From SZAS-103 sp038316385 (GTDB taxonomy: Bacteria; Pseudomonadota; Gammaproteobacteria; Xanthomonadales; Xanthomonadaceae): a DNA stretch of 61,744 nucleotides. Positions 35,565-44,084 of this stretch are shown one piece after another; the stretch's first letter is position 1; the number at the start of each line of letters is the position of its first letter. Location of the stretch: contig JBBQAN010000015.1 of assembly GCA_038316385.1 (NCBI GenBank), positions 1 through 61,744 of the forward strand. The letters are read 5' to 3'. The position numbers and the translations under genes are program-made. A model generated the notes under the pieces. That model saw nothing but the letters and a program-made list of their open reading frames with translations. It searched no databases and had not been told where the DNA came from.

Positions 35565-37454
35565 ATGAGCGAGTGGAACATCGACCGCGCCCGCCGCACC
35601 TATTCCATCGCGCATTGGGGCGAGGGCTATTTCGATATCGATGCGGCTGGCGATATCGTGGTGCGGCCGCATCGCGCGCAGGGCGCCGCCATCTCGTTGC
35701 CTGAAACGGTGAATCGCGCACTCGCCGACGGCATGCAGTTGCCGATGCTGCTGCGCTTCTCCGACATCCTGGGCGACCGCTTGCGCCGCCTGCAAGGCGC
35801 GTTCGCCAAAGCGATGGTCGAGTTCGACTACAGCGGCGGCTACACCGCGATCTATCCGATCAAGGTCAACCAGCATTACGGCGTTGCTGGCGAACTCGCG
35901 CGCCAAGGCGGCGCAGGGTTTGGGCTGGAAGCGGGATCGAAACCGGAGCTGATGGCCGTGCTCGCGCTTGCCAAACCCGGCAGCGTGATCGTCTGCAACG
36001 GCTACAAGGATCGCGAATACATCCGCCTCGCGCTAATCGGCCGCAAGCTCGGCATGAAGACCTTCATCGTGATTGAAAAACCGTCCGAGCTTGCGCATGT
36101 GATCGCCGAATCCAAAGCGCTCGAGGTAACCCCGGGAGTCGGCGTACGCATGCGGCTCGCGTCGCTTGGTGCCGGCAAATGGCAAAATTCCGGCGGTGAC
36201 AAGGCGAAATTCGGGTTGTCGCCGCGGCAACTCGCGAACCTCATTGATCAACTGCGCGTAGCGGGACTGGAAAGCAGCCTTGAACTGCTGCACTTCCACA
36301 TGGGTTCGCAGATTTCCAATGTGCGCGACATCGCCAACGGCATGCGCGAAGCAACGCGCTATCTCGTCGAGGTCAGCAAGCTCGGCTGTGCGATCCACTA
36401 CATGGATGTCGGCGGCGGCCTCGGCGTGGACTACGAAGGCACGCGCTCGCGCAGTTTCTGTTCAATCAACTACGGGCTCGACCAGTACGCGGCGAACATC
36501 GTGCAGCCGCTCGCCGAAGCGTGTGCCGAACATGGCTTAACGCCGCCGATGGTGTTGACCGAATCCGGTCGTGCACTCACTGCGCATCATGCGGTGCTGG
36601 TCGCAAACGTGTCGGAAGTCGAGCGCGCGCCCGAAGGTTCGGTGCCGCCGCAGGCCGATGAGGAACCGAATGTGATTCGCCACCTGCGCGACTTGCATGC
36701 CGAACTGGGCCAGCGCCCGGCACTCGAGCTTTTTCACGAGGCACAGCACCACCATGCCGAAGGCGTGACGCTGTACGCGCTCGGTCAGATCGGCCTGGTT
36801 GATCGCGCCCGCATCGACGACTTGTTCTACGCGATCGCGCACGGCGTGCGCGCGCGCCTCACGTTCGACGAGAAAAGCCATCGAACCGTGCTCGATGAAC
36901 TCAACGAACGACTCGTTGACAAGTATTTTGTGAACTTCAGCGTGTTTGAATCGGTGCCGGACGTGTGGGCGATCGACCAGGTGTTCCCGATCGCGCCGAT
37001 CGCGCGGCTTGCCGAGGAACCAACGCGTCGCGGCGTGATCGCCGACCTCACCTGCGATTCCGATGGCCGCATTGACACCTACGTGGATGACGGCGCGCTC
37101 GACTCTTCACTGCCACTGCATGCGCTGCGCGATGATGAAAGTTATCGCATCGCTATCTTCATGGTCGGTGCATATCAGGATACGTTGGGCGACATCCACA
37201 ATTTATTCGGCGATACCGATGCGGTGAATGTTCGACTAACCGATGGCGGCTATACATTCGAGCGCTCGCGACGCGGTGATACGTCTGATGTGATGCTCGA
37301 TTATGTTGGCTACGACTTGGCGGATTTGCGCGCGACGTATCAGGCAAAGATCGCCGCCGCGAATCTTCCAGCCGATGTGGCGAGTGCGCTGGCCTGCGCG
37401 CTCGAAAAAGGCCTGACTGGATACACATATCTGGATGCGACGACGCTGGCGTGA
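35565..37454 (+). CDS. speA: Biosynthetic arginine decarboxylase SpeA
   Basis: A 629-residue fold-type III PLP enzyme that makes agmatine from arginine, the first step of one putrescine route. The PLP lysine lies in YTAIYPIKVNQHYGV; HFHMGSQI, DVGGGLGVDY and the C-terminal AIFMVGAYQDTLGDIHNLFGD match the family. I start at MSEWNIDRARRTYSI with AAGGAG 9 bases upstream. The open frame runs back to 35310 inside speE and is not coding there. It converges on the SDR gene. Confidence 0.95.
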   Translation: MSEWNIDRARRTYSIAHWGEGYFDIDAAGDIVVRPHRAQGAAISLPETVNRALADGMQLPMLLRFSDILGDRLRRLQGAFAKAMVEFDYSGGYTAIYPIKVNQHYGVAGELARQGGAGFGLEAGSKPELMAVLALAKPGSVIVCNGYKDREYIRLALIGRKLGMKTFIVIEKPSELAHVIAESKALEVTPGVGVRMRLASLGAGKWQNSGGDKAKFGLSPRQLANLIDQLRVAGLESSLELLHFHMGSQISNVRDIANGMREATRYLVEVSKLGCAIHYMDVGGGLGVDYEGTRSRSFCSINYGLDQYAANIVQPLAEACAEHGLTPPMVLTESGRALTAHHAVLVANVSEVERAPEGSVPPQADEEPNVIRHLRDLHAELGQRPALELFHEAQHHHAEGVTLYALGQIGLVDRARIDDLFYAIAHGVRARLTFDEKSHRTVLDELNERLVDKYFVNFSVFESVPDVWAIDQVFPIAPIARLAEEPTRRGVIADLTCDSDGRIDTYVDDGALDSSLPLHALRDDESYRIAIFMVGAYQDTLGDIHNLFGDTDAVNVRLTDGGYTFERSRRGDTSDVMLDYVGYDLADLRATYQAKIAAANLPADVASALACALEKGLTGYTYLDATTLA

Positions 37455-37480
37455 TGCGATGGGCAGCCTCGCCGATTGAT

Positions 37481-38233
37481 TCAAGCATCGCGGTGAATCT
37501 GAAACCCAGCGAACGACTGACTTGTCGGCATCAGTTCCAATCGGTTGACGTTGAGATGCGGCGGGATATTCGCGATCCACCAAAGCGTCTCGGCGATATC
37601 CTCCGCGGTGATCGGCTGCGCCCCCGCATATAGCTTGTCGGATGCGGCCTGATCGCCGTGGGTGCGAACGAGGGTGAATTCGGTTTCGGCCATGCCCGGT
37701 TCCAGCGTGGTCACCCGTACGCCGGTGCCGTGCAGGTCGGCGCGCAGATTCAATGAGAATTGGCTAACGAAAGCCTTCGTTCCTCCGTACACGTTGCCGC
37801 CGGCATACGGATAGTTTGCTGCGGTCGAGCTTACGTTGATGATCGCGCCGCGTTGCGCGATCAGCGTCGGCAGCAGCGCGCGCGTCATCGTCACCAGCGC
37901 GGTGACATTGGTATCGATCATCGTGCGCCAGTCGTCGAGGCTGACGTTTTGCGCAGCGTTGGTGCCGAGTGCGAGCCCGGCGTTATTCACCAGCAAATCA
38001 ATGGCGCGGAATCCTTCTGGCAAGGCCGCGATGGCTGCATTCATTGCATCGGAATCTCGGATATCGAAGGCGACGGCATGCACGCGGTCGGCGCCAAGTT
38101 CAGCGCGCAAGATATCCAGCCGATCCGCACGGCGGCCACTAATAATCACGCGCCAACCGTTGTCTGCAAACCGTTTCGCTGCCGCGCGCCCGAAGCCGGA
38201 TGTTGCACCGGTGATCCATGTGGTTTTCCTCAT
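37481..38233 (-). CDS. SDR family NADP-dependent oxidoreductase (YdfG-like)
   Basis: A 250-residue short-chain dehydrogenase. Cofactor loop TGATSGFG (8-15), NNAG, and the catalytic Ser (NVSSTAANYPYAGG) / Tyr-x3-Lys (YGGTKA) are present. It most resembles YdfG, which oxidises L-allo-threonine and 3-hydroxy acids and reduces malonic semialdehyde, but the substrate is inferred from overall resemblance. It is divergent from the MBL-fold gene. Confidence 0.88.
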   Translation of the reverse strand: MRKTTWITGATSGFGRAAAKRFADNGWRVIISGRRADRLDILRAELGADRVHAVAFDIRDSDAMNAAIAALPEGFRAIDLLVNNAGLALGTNAAQNVSLDDWRTMIDTNVTALVTMTRALLPTLIAQRGAIINVSSTAANYPYAGGNVYGGTKAFVSQFSLNLRADLHGTGVRVTTLEPGMAETEFTLVRTHGDQAASDKLYAGAQPITAEDIAETLWWIANIPPHLNVNRLELMPTSQSFAGFQIHRDA

Positions 38234-38362
38234 CGCACTTTCCCGATCGAATCTGTCGAAGCGCTAAGTGTAAACGCGAGCGTTGTGGTGCCGCAGTGAT
38301 GGCAATGGAAGTGGCGCGTGATCTGTTGCATCGTATCGATGATCCGAATACGTGAGCAAACC

Positions 38363-39271
38363 ATGCCGAAGTCCGAGCTCGAGAAATCCCGCGTCGTCGC
38401 GCTGCGCCGCGCGGCACGCCGCAAATCCTCCGGCACCAACGTGGTGATGCTGGGCACGGGCATGCCGCGGCCCGATCCGAAATGCTTTGGGCCGGCAACT
38501 GCCGTGGTGTACGACGGCCGCGTGTTCCTGTTCGATGCCGGCGCCGGCGTGATGCGAAGGATGGCGGCGGCGGGCCTGACGATCCGTGGACCGGAAGCGG
38601 TGTTCATCACCCATTTGCACAGCGACCACACGCTCGGTTATCCCGATCTGATCCTGACCACATGGGTGATGGGCCGGCGCACGCCGTTGCAGGCCTACGG
38701 CCCGGTCGGCTTGAAGAAGATGACCAAACACATTCTCGCCGCGTGGGACGAGGATATCCATGTGCGCATCGAAGGGCTCGAACAGCAGACGACCAAGGGC
38801 TACAAAGTCGATGTGCACGAATTCGATGTGGCCGACAATGGCGGCGTAGTGTACGAAAAAGACGGCGTGCGCATCACCGCGATTCCAGTGATCCACGGCT
38901 GCTGGAAACAGGCATTCGGATTCCGCATCGACACTCCGGATCGCTCGATCGTCATCTCCGGCGATACCGTGCCTACCAACACCATCCTCGAAGCCTCGCG
39001 TGGCGTTGACGTGCTCGTACACGAGGTCTATCCGCAGTCGCAGGTCGCGCCGGAAGGACGCGACGGTGGCAGCGTGTGGCCGAGCTACATGCGTGATTTC
39101 CACACTTCGGATATCGAGCTTGGATTGCTTGCGGCGGAGGCGAAGCCGAAGCTGCTGGTGTTGCATCACATCGTGCGGCAGATCGAGGACGATGCGGAAC
39201 TGCTGGAGTCGATTCGTGCGGCGGGATTCGATGGCGAAATCGTGGTGGCGAAGGATCTGGATCGCTACTGA
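38363..39271 (+). CDS. MBL-fold metallohydrolase
   Basis: A 302-residue metallo-beta-lactamase-fold protein related to RNase Z and arylsulfatase-like hydrolases. The zinc motif HLHSDH (84-89) and later metal ligands (ISGDTVPT, HH in LVLHHIV) are present. The basic N-terminal ~25 residues are unusual, and I see no tRNase Z exosite arm. I start at MPKSELEK; the upstream ATG at 38318 has no ribosome site. Substrate unknown. It converges on the SPOR gene with a 7-base gap. Confidence 0.85.
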   Translation: MPKSELEKSRVVALRRAARRKSSGTNVVMLGTGMPRPDPKCFGPATAVVYDGRVFLFDAGAGVMRRMAAAGLTIRGPEAVFITHLHSDHTLGYPDLILTTWVMGRRTPLQAYGPVGLKKMTKHILAAWDEDIHVRIEGLEQQTTKGYKVDVHEFDVADNGGVVYEKDGVRITAIPVIHGCWKQAFGFRIDTPDRSIVISGDTVPTNTILEASRGVDVLVHEVYPQSQVAPEGRDGGSVWPSYMRDFHTSDIELGLLAAEAKPKLLVLHHIVRQIEDDAELLESIRAAGFDGEIVVAKDLDRY

Positions 39272-39278
39272 CGCGCCC

Positions 39279-40058
39279 TCACTTCACCCGAATCGCCACA
39301 GCAGGCAGTCCGCCGCCGCCGAGTTTCTGTTTTGCTGCTTCAAGTTCACTGGCAGTCGTATAGGGGCCGAGGCGGACGCGGTGCATTTCGCCGGCGGGTG
39401 TCTGCACGATTTCGACGCGACCGACCAAACCCATCATCGCGATACGCGCCTTGAGGTCGTCGGCTTGCGCGCCGTTGCGGAACGCGCCGGCTTGCAGCAA
39501 GTATTGCCCGCCTTTCGGCGCGGCATTCGCTGGCGCGGTCGCTGGAGCCGTCGGCATTGTCGCCGCTGTCGTCGCAGCTCTCGACGTCAAAGGATTCGCG
39601 CTTGCGTCTGGCGAGGCCAACGAATTCGTGGCGGAGATCGCAGCCGAATTCGCAGTTGTCGCACCTGGCGATGCACTAGGCACGGCGGTTGGCGCGGCCT
39701 GTTGTTGCGATGCGAGTTTCGCTGCGGTTTCGGCCTTGACCTGCGCGCTGAGTTCTTCATCGGGAATGATGACCTCTTTCTCCGGCAGCAGCGTGTAGAA
39801 ATCGTATTGCGGTTTCTTCGGTTCGACAGGCACGACGGCGACGCTGCCTTCGGGCGCGACGCCGGTGTCGCCGCCGACCGTCGGCTGCGCGGCGGGATTC
39901 GGATGCGGCATCAGATTGTCGATCGCGTGCGGCATTTTCACGTATAGCGTCACTGCGACGGCGGCGCCGATCAGCAATCCGACCAGCAACCACATCCATC
40001 CGGGCACCGAGGATTCGCCACTTCGTCGTGCCTGTTTCCTGCCGCGCTTGACCGCCAT
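39279..40058 (-). CDS. FtsN-like SPOR domain protein
   Basis: A 259-residue bitopic inner-membrane protein. A basic N-terminus is followed by one helix (WMWLLVGLLIGAAVAVTLYV, 21-40), a low-complexity Ala/Pro/Thr periplasmic linker (~85-180) and a C-terminal SPOR domain (GQYLLQAGAFRNGAQADDLKARI ... HRVRLGPYTT) that binds denuded peptidoglycan at the septum. This is the FtsN plan. It starts one base after the argS stop, so the two are co-transcribed, as in many gammaproteobacteria. Confidence 0.9.
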   Translation of the reverse strand: MAVKRGRKQARRSGESSVPGWMWLLVGLLIGAAVAVTLYVKMPHAIDNLMPHPNPAAQPTVGGDTGVAPEGSVAVVPVEPKKPQYDFYTLLPEKEVIIPDEELSAQVKAETAAKLASQQQAAPTAVPSASPGATTANSAAISATNSLASPDASANPLTSRAATTAATMPTAPATAPANAAPKGGQYLLQAGAFRNGAQADDLKARIAMMGLVGRVEIVQTPAGEMHRVRLGPYTTASELEAAKQKLGGGGLPAVAIRVK

Positions 40059-40059
40059 C

Positions 40060-41766
40060 TCACATCACCTCGGGGGCGCTGACGCCCAGCAAATCAAGTC
40101 CATTAGCGAGCACCTGCTGCGCCGCCACGGCGAGTGTCAGGCGCGCATCGCGCAGAGCTGCATCATCGGCCACCAGGATCGGCTGCGCGTTGTAGAACGT
40201 GTGGAACGCCTGCGCTAGTTCACGCAGGTATTGCGCGAGTGCATGTGGTTCGAGCTGCGCGGCGGCATCCTCCACAGTTTCCGGATAGCGCGAGATTTCG
40301 ATCATCAGCGCTTGTTCCTGCGCGTCGATGAGTCGATCCAGATGCGCGAGTCCGTTTACCTGATCGTAGACGAATCCTTTTTCGCCGGCTTGCCGCAACA
40401 GGCTGCACACGCGAGCATGTGCGTACTGGATGTAGAACACCGGATTGTCATTGCTCTGTGCACGCGCAAGATCGATGTTGAAGGTGAGTTGCGAATCGGA
40501 TTTGCGCGCAATCAGGAAGTAACGCGTTGCATCGCGGCCCGCTTCATCGATCAGGTCGCGCAAGGTGAGATAGCTGCCCGCGCGCTTGGAGAGTTTCACT
40601 TCCTCGCCACCGCGCATCACCGTCACCATCTGATGCAGTACGTATTCGGGCCAGTTCTTCGGAATGCCGCGTTCAAGCGCCTGCAATCCAGCGAGTACGC
40701 GCGCCAGCGTGCCATGGTGGTCGGCGCCGAGCTCGGTGATCGCGCGCACGTAGCCGCGCTGCCACTTGGAAAAGTGATACGCGACGTCCGGCACGAAGTA
40801 GGTGTAGCTGCCGTCGGACTTGCGCATCACCCGATCCTTGTCGTCGCCGAAATCGGTGCTGCGCAACCACAACGCGCCGTCCTGCTCGTAGGTATGGCCG
40901 CCGGCTATCAGCGCGGTGACGGTCTCTTCGACTTTGCCATCGGCGTACAACGAGGACTCGAGATAGAACACGTCGAAGCTGGCTCCGAACGCCGCGAGAT
41001 CGTCATTCTGTTCGGCGCGCAATGCGGCGACTGCGTAGCGACGGATCGCGTCAAGATCGTTCGGATCGCGCGCGGTTGCGCGTGAATCCGCACTGGATTG
41101 CTCGCGCCTGCCGAGCAGATAGTACCGTGCAATGTCGAGGATGTATTCGCCGCGGTAGCCGTCCTCCGGCCAGCCGGCATCGTCCGGGAAAATGCCCTTG
41201 CAGCGCGCTTGCACCGATTTCGCGAGGTTATCGATCTGCGCGCCGGCGTCGTTGTAGTAATACTCGCGCACGACGTCCCAGCCGGTTGCTTCCAGCAGTC
41301 GCGCGAGGGTGTCGCCGATCGCCGCCGCGCGGCCATGGCCCACATGCAGCGGTCCGGTCGGATTCGCCGACACGTATTCGACGCCGACGCGCACGCCGTT
41401 GCCGGTGGTGCTGCGGCCGTACTCTTTCCCGCTCGCGATCACGGTTCCGACTTCGCGTTGCCACGCCGCATCGGTCAGGAAGATGTTGATGAAGCCCGGA
41501 CCGGCGATTTCGACTTTCGCGATATCGTTTTTTGCGACATCAAGGTTCGCAGGCAACGCATCGACGATGAGCTGCGCGAATGCGCGTGGGTTGGATTTCG
41601 CAGGCTTTGCCAGGGCCATCGCGATATTCGTAGCGAAGTCGCCATGCTCGCGGGTCTTGGTGCGCTCGACCGCGATGGCCGGTACGACGAGATCGGCCGG
41701 CAACGCACCGGAAGCGCGCATGCAATCGATCGCGGAAGTCAGCAGCGCGCGCAACGTTTCTTTCAC
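40060..41766 (-). CDS. argS: Arginyl-tRNA synthetase
   Basis: A class I aminoacyl-tRNA synthetase of 568 residues that charges tRNA-Arg. The HIGH motif appears as HVGH in NPTGPLHVGHGRAAAIGD; the KMSKS region is KLSKRAG; the C-terminal anticodon-binding domain includes FHTFYNAQPIL. The start is GTG at 41766 with no strong ribosome site; TATAAA at 41798-41803 (minus) could be the -10. Upstream lies the palindrome cluster of 41810-42158. Confidence 0.95.
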   Translation of the reverse strand: MKETLRALLTSAIDCMRASGALPADLVVPAIAVERTKTREHGDFATNIAMALAKPAKSNPRAFAQLIVDALPANLDVAKNDIAKVEIAGPGFINIFLTDAAWQREVGTVIASGKEYGRSTTGNGVRVGVEYVSANPTGPLHVGHGRAAAIGDTLARLLEATGWDVVREYYYNDAGAQIDNLAKSVQARCKGIFPDDAGWPEDGYRGEYILDIARYYLLGRREQSSADSRATARDPNDLDAIRRYAVAALRAEQNDDLAAFGASFDVFYLESSLYADGKVEETVTALIAGGHTYEQDGALWLRSTDFGDDKDRVMRKSDGSYTYFVPDVAYHFSKWQRGYVRAITELGADHHGTLARVLAGLQALERGIPKNWPEYVLHQMVTVMRGGEEVKLSKRAGSYLTLRDLIDEAGRDATRYFLIARKSDSQLTFNIDLARAQSNDNPVFYIQYAHARVCSLLRQAGEKGFVYDQVNGLAHLDRLIDAQEQALMIEISRYPETVEDAAAQLEPHALAQYLRELAQAFHTFYNAQPILVADDAALRDARLTLAVAAQQVLANGLDLLGVSAPEVM

Positions 41767-41809
41767 TCGGGAATCTCACGGATGTACTGCCGCATAGTTT
41801 ATAGACTCG

Positions 41810-41979
41810 GCACCCGTGTGTTTGGGTGCTATCCGATTTCCCTCCCTTGCGTTAGCGGGGGTTACTTGCTGCATCTCGCGAGATGCCAGTGGCATCTCGT
41901 GCTGCAAGGAACGCCCGGGCGGGGCCGGAAGGGCAAGGGAGGGGGATTGATCCATACAGACGGATTCGTCTGGATCAAT
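41810..41979. repeat. Cluster of inverted repeats upstream of argS
   Basis: Four nested or adjacent structures. GCACCC/GGGTGC (41810-41815 / 41824-41829). An 11-bp outer pair CCCTCCCTTGC / GCAAGGGAGGG (41840-41850 / 41933-41943). Inside it, the perfect 16-bp palindrome GCATCTCGCGAGATGC (41871-41886), whose half is repeated at 41891-41899. Then ATTGATCCA / TGGATCAAT (41946-41954 / 41971-41979). No T-run follows, so they are not plain terminators. They occupy the argS leader or promoter region on the minus strand. Confidence 0.65.
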
Positions 41980-42016
41980 AGCGGCCTGCGGCACGGAAGG
42001 CTGCGGCGATCAGCAG

Positions 42017-42158
42017 TCTGGCCCGCCGGCATAGCCGTCGTGCGTTCTTCAGGTCGCGAGCCAATGGCTCGCAGGCGACCTTCATCATCCGGCCCGCCGG
42101 CACAGCCGTCGTGCGTTCTTCAGGTCGCGAGCCAATGGCTCGCAAGCGACCTTCATCA
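42017..42158. repeat. Two tandem 71-bp REP-like units
   Basis: Units 42017-42087 and 42088-42158 differ at only a few positions. Each contains a bulged hairpin, GGTCGCGAGCC-AAT-GGCTC-gc(a)(a/g)-GCGACC. The last unit ends on the stop codon of the HD-like gene (42156-42158). The hairpin plan matches the element at 346-377. This looks like a REP/BIME-type array at a gene's 3' end. Confidence 0.75.
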
Positions 42159-43259
42159 CCCAGACAACTGCGTGTAGGCCGCGATCACTGCGTCGCCATT
42201 GGCCGGCGGGGCATTGGCGAACTGCGCGCGCAGCGCCGCGCTGACTGCACGCACACGCGGTGCATTGGCGAGTTTGCCGGCGCCGAACACGCGCTCACCT
42301 TCGCGCGAGGAGAAGTGCTGTAATTCGAAGAAATAGCGTTCCTGGCCATCACTCAGAAAGCTGAGACAGGGGTGTCCCGAAGCCGGCGAATCCAGGGTAC
42401 GGTTCTCGCGCATCTCGCGTTCGCGGCACAGCCGAACCGCACTGTCGGCAAGTTCGACAAACGATTCACCCGCATTCGCGGTGTCGATGTCGGCGGCAAG
42501 CCGTGCAAGGATCAGGGCCGGTTCGATCGCCGGATCATGCGGCCATTCCGGCATGATCTGATCGAGCCACCCGGGTAGATGCCGCGCCAGCGCGCCGCCG
42601 CCGATCGCGGCCTCTGCCGAATTGCTCAGTGGCCGTGCGGACAGACCGAACGTACTACCGGCGATCAGTATTTCCATCGCCACATACAGGGATTGATCGC
42701 GCTCGCGGCTGTAGCCGCAAGTATCGAGAATGCGCAGCGTCTCGGCGATGCTGGCCGCTTCGTTGCCGCCGACCGGGCCGGGCATATTGTTGGACTCGCG
42801 CTGACGCAAGTCGTGGCAGGCCGCAAAGAGCGCGAGCTTGAGCCAGTCGTCCAGCGGCAGCGCGGCGTACCCAAGCGCGCGCTCGACCGCACGCAGCCGG
42901 CGGTCGGCGAGCTCCAGCACATGGCCTTCGTTGTGATACGGGTGGAAGTCGCTGCCGAAGCTGCCGTGGCGCAGGCCCAGTCGCGCGAGACCGAGGATGA
43001 AGGCGTCGGCTGCAGGATCAAGCGTGGACGCGACGTCGTTGCCGAAATGATCGAGCAGGCGCGCGCGCCTCTGCTGCATCCACTCGAGGATGTCGGGCCG
43101 ATGTCTGGAAACCAGCGCACGCGCGGCGGCGGCGTCCGGCAGGTCGCGCTCGCTGGCATCCGGCTGGAACTGGCTGGAATAACCGAGGATCAGGGCACGA
43201 CCCCGCGCGGCCCCATGCCGCGGCCGCAGTATAAGCGCGACAGTGGCGCGCAATACCAA
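42156..43259 (-). CDS. HD-superfamily-like protein of unknown function
   Basis: A 367-residue soluble protein. Residues 105-150 show an HD-phosphohydrolase-like metal pattern: HPYHNEGH (H106, H109, H113) and ACHD (H149-D150), which suggests a phosphohydrolase or nuclease active site. The C-terminal part (EMRENRTLDSPASGHPCLSFL ... RYFFELQHFSS) is not familiar. The start is uncertain because the first ~30 residues look non-conserved. It ends within a REP-like unit and follows radC on the same strand with a 22-base gap. Confidence 0.65.
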   Translation of the reverse strand: MVLRATVALILRPRHGAARGRALILGYSSQFQPDASERDLPDAAAARALVSRHRPDILEWMQQRRARLLDHFGNDVASTLDPAADAFILGLARLGLRHGSFGSDFHPYHNEGHVLELADRRLRAVERALGYAALPLDDWLKLALFAACHDLRQRESNNMPGPVGGNEAASIAETLRILDTCGYSRERDQSLYVAMEILIAGSTFGLSARPLSNSAEAAIGGGALARHLPGWLDQIMPEWPHDPAIEPALILARLAADIDTANAGESFVELADSAVRLCREREMRENRTLDSPASGHPCLSFLSDGQERYFFELQHFSSREGERVFGAGKLANAPRVRAVSAALRAQFANAPPANGDAVIAAYTQLSG

Positions 43260-43281
43260 CTCGAACGAGATATGCCTGTCG

Positions 43282-43956
43282 TTAAACCCAGCCGCGTGCA
43301 GCCAGCGAACACGGCGCGCCGTCGCCGATCACGAAATGATCGAGCAGGCGGATTTCGACCATCGCCAAGGCATCCCTCAAGCGCAGCGTCACCGCGCGGT
43401 CGGCGGCGCTGGGTTCGCTGCTACCGCTGGGATGGTTGTGGCCGACGATCAGCGCCGCCGCGTTGTGTGCGAGGCAGCGTTTGAGCACTTCGCGCGGATA
43501 CACCTCGGCGCCGTCGAGCGTACCGCGAAACAATTCCTCGAACGCGATCGCGCGATGGCGGTTGTCGAGGAACAAGCCTGCGAACACTTCGTGCGGCAAG
43601 CCACGCAGTCGTCGCGCGAAGTACTCACCGGCGCGCGCCGGATCGGTCAGCGCTTCGCCGCGTTCGAGACCTGTGGCGAGATGCCTGCTGCCCAATTCCA
43701 AGGCGGCCTTGAGTGCGCAAATGCGCGCCGGGCCCAGTCCGGGTACTTTCATCAAGTCGGTAGTGGAGGTTTCCAGCAGGGCGCGCAGTGAACCGAAGCG
43801 CGCGAGCATTTGTCGCGCAGACGCGACCGCATCCATTCCGCGCAGACCCGAACCGAGGAACACCGCCAGCAGCTCGGCGTCGGACAAGCGCTGCGGACCA
43901 TGCGCGAGCAGGCGTTCGCGCGGTCGTTCGTCGGTGGGCCAGTCGCAAATTTTCAT
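43282..43956 (-). CDS. radC: JAB/MPN domain protein RadC
   Basis: A 224-residue RadC-family protein: helix-hairpin-helix N-terminal part (SDAELLAVFLGSGLRG ... LMKVPGLGPARICALKAALEL) and a C-terminal JAB/MPN metalloprotease-like domain with HNHPSGSSEPSAAD, which supplies the zinc ligands. Despite the name, a repair function is doubtful in the literature. I start at MKICDWPTDERPRERLL, the family N-terminus; the frame is open 132 codons further to 44352, opposite coaBC. The radC-coaBC divergence is common in gammaproteobacteria. Confidence 0.93.
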   Translation of the reverse strand: MKICDWPTDERPRERLLAHGPQRLSDAELLAVFLGSGLRGMDAVASARQMLARFGSLRALLETSTTDLMKVPGLGPARICALKAALELGSRHLATGLERGEALTDPARAGEYFARRLRGLPHEVFAGLFLDNRHRAIAFEELFRGTLDGAEVYPREVLKRCLAHNAAALIVGHNHPSGSSEPSAADRAVTLRLRDALAMVEIRLLDHFVIGDGAPCSLAARGWV

Positions 43957-44084
43957 GTTGGATACACCAAAAAGCGAGGAATGGAATGCATGCGCAGTGT
44001 GTGCGCCTGGCCTGTGGTTGGCTGTCCTCCGTGCTCTGAACACGGGTAAGCTAGTGGCTCGCTGTCTTGTAGGATTTTTCCGAG

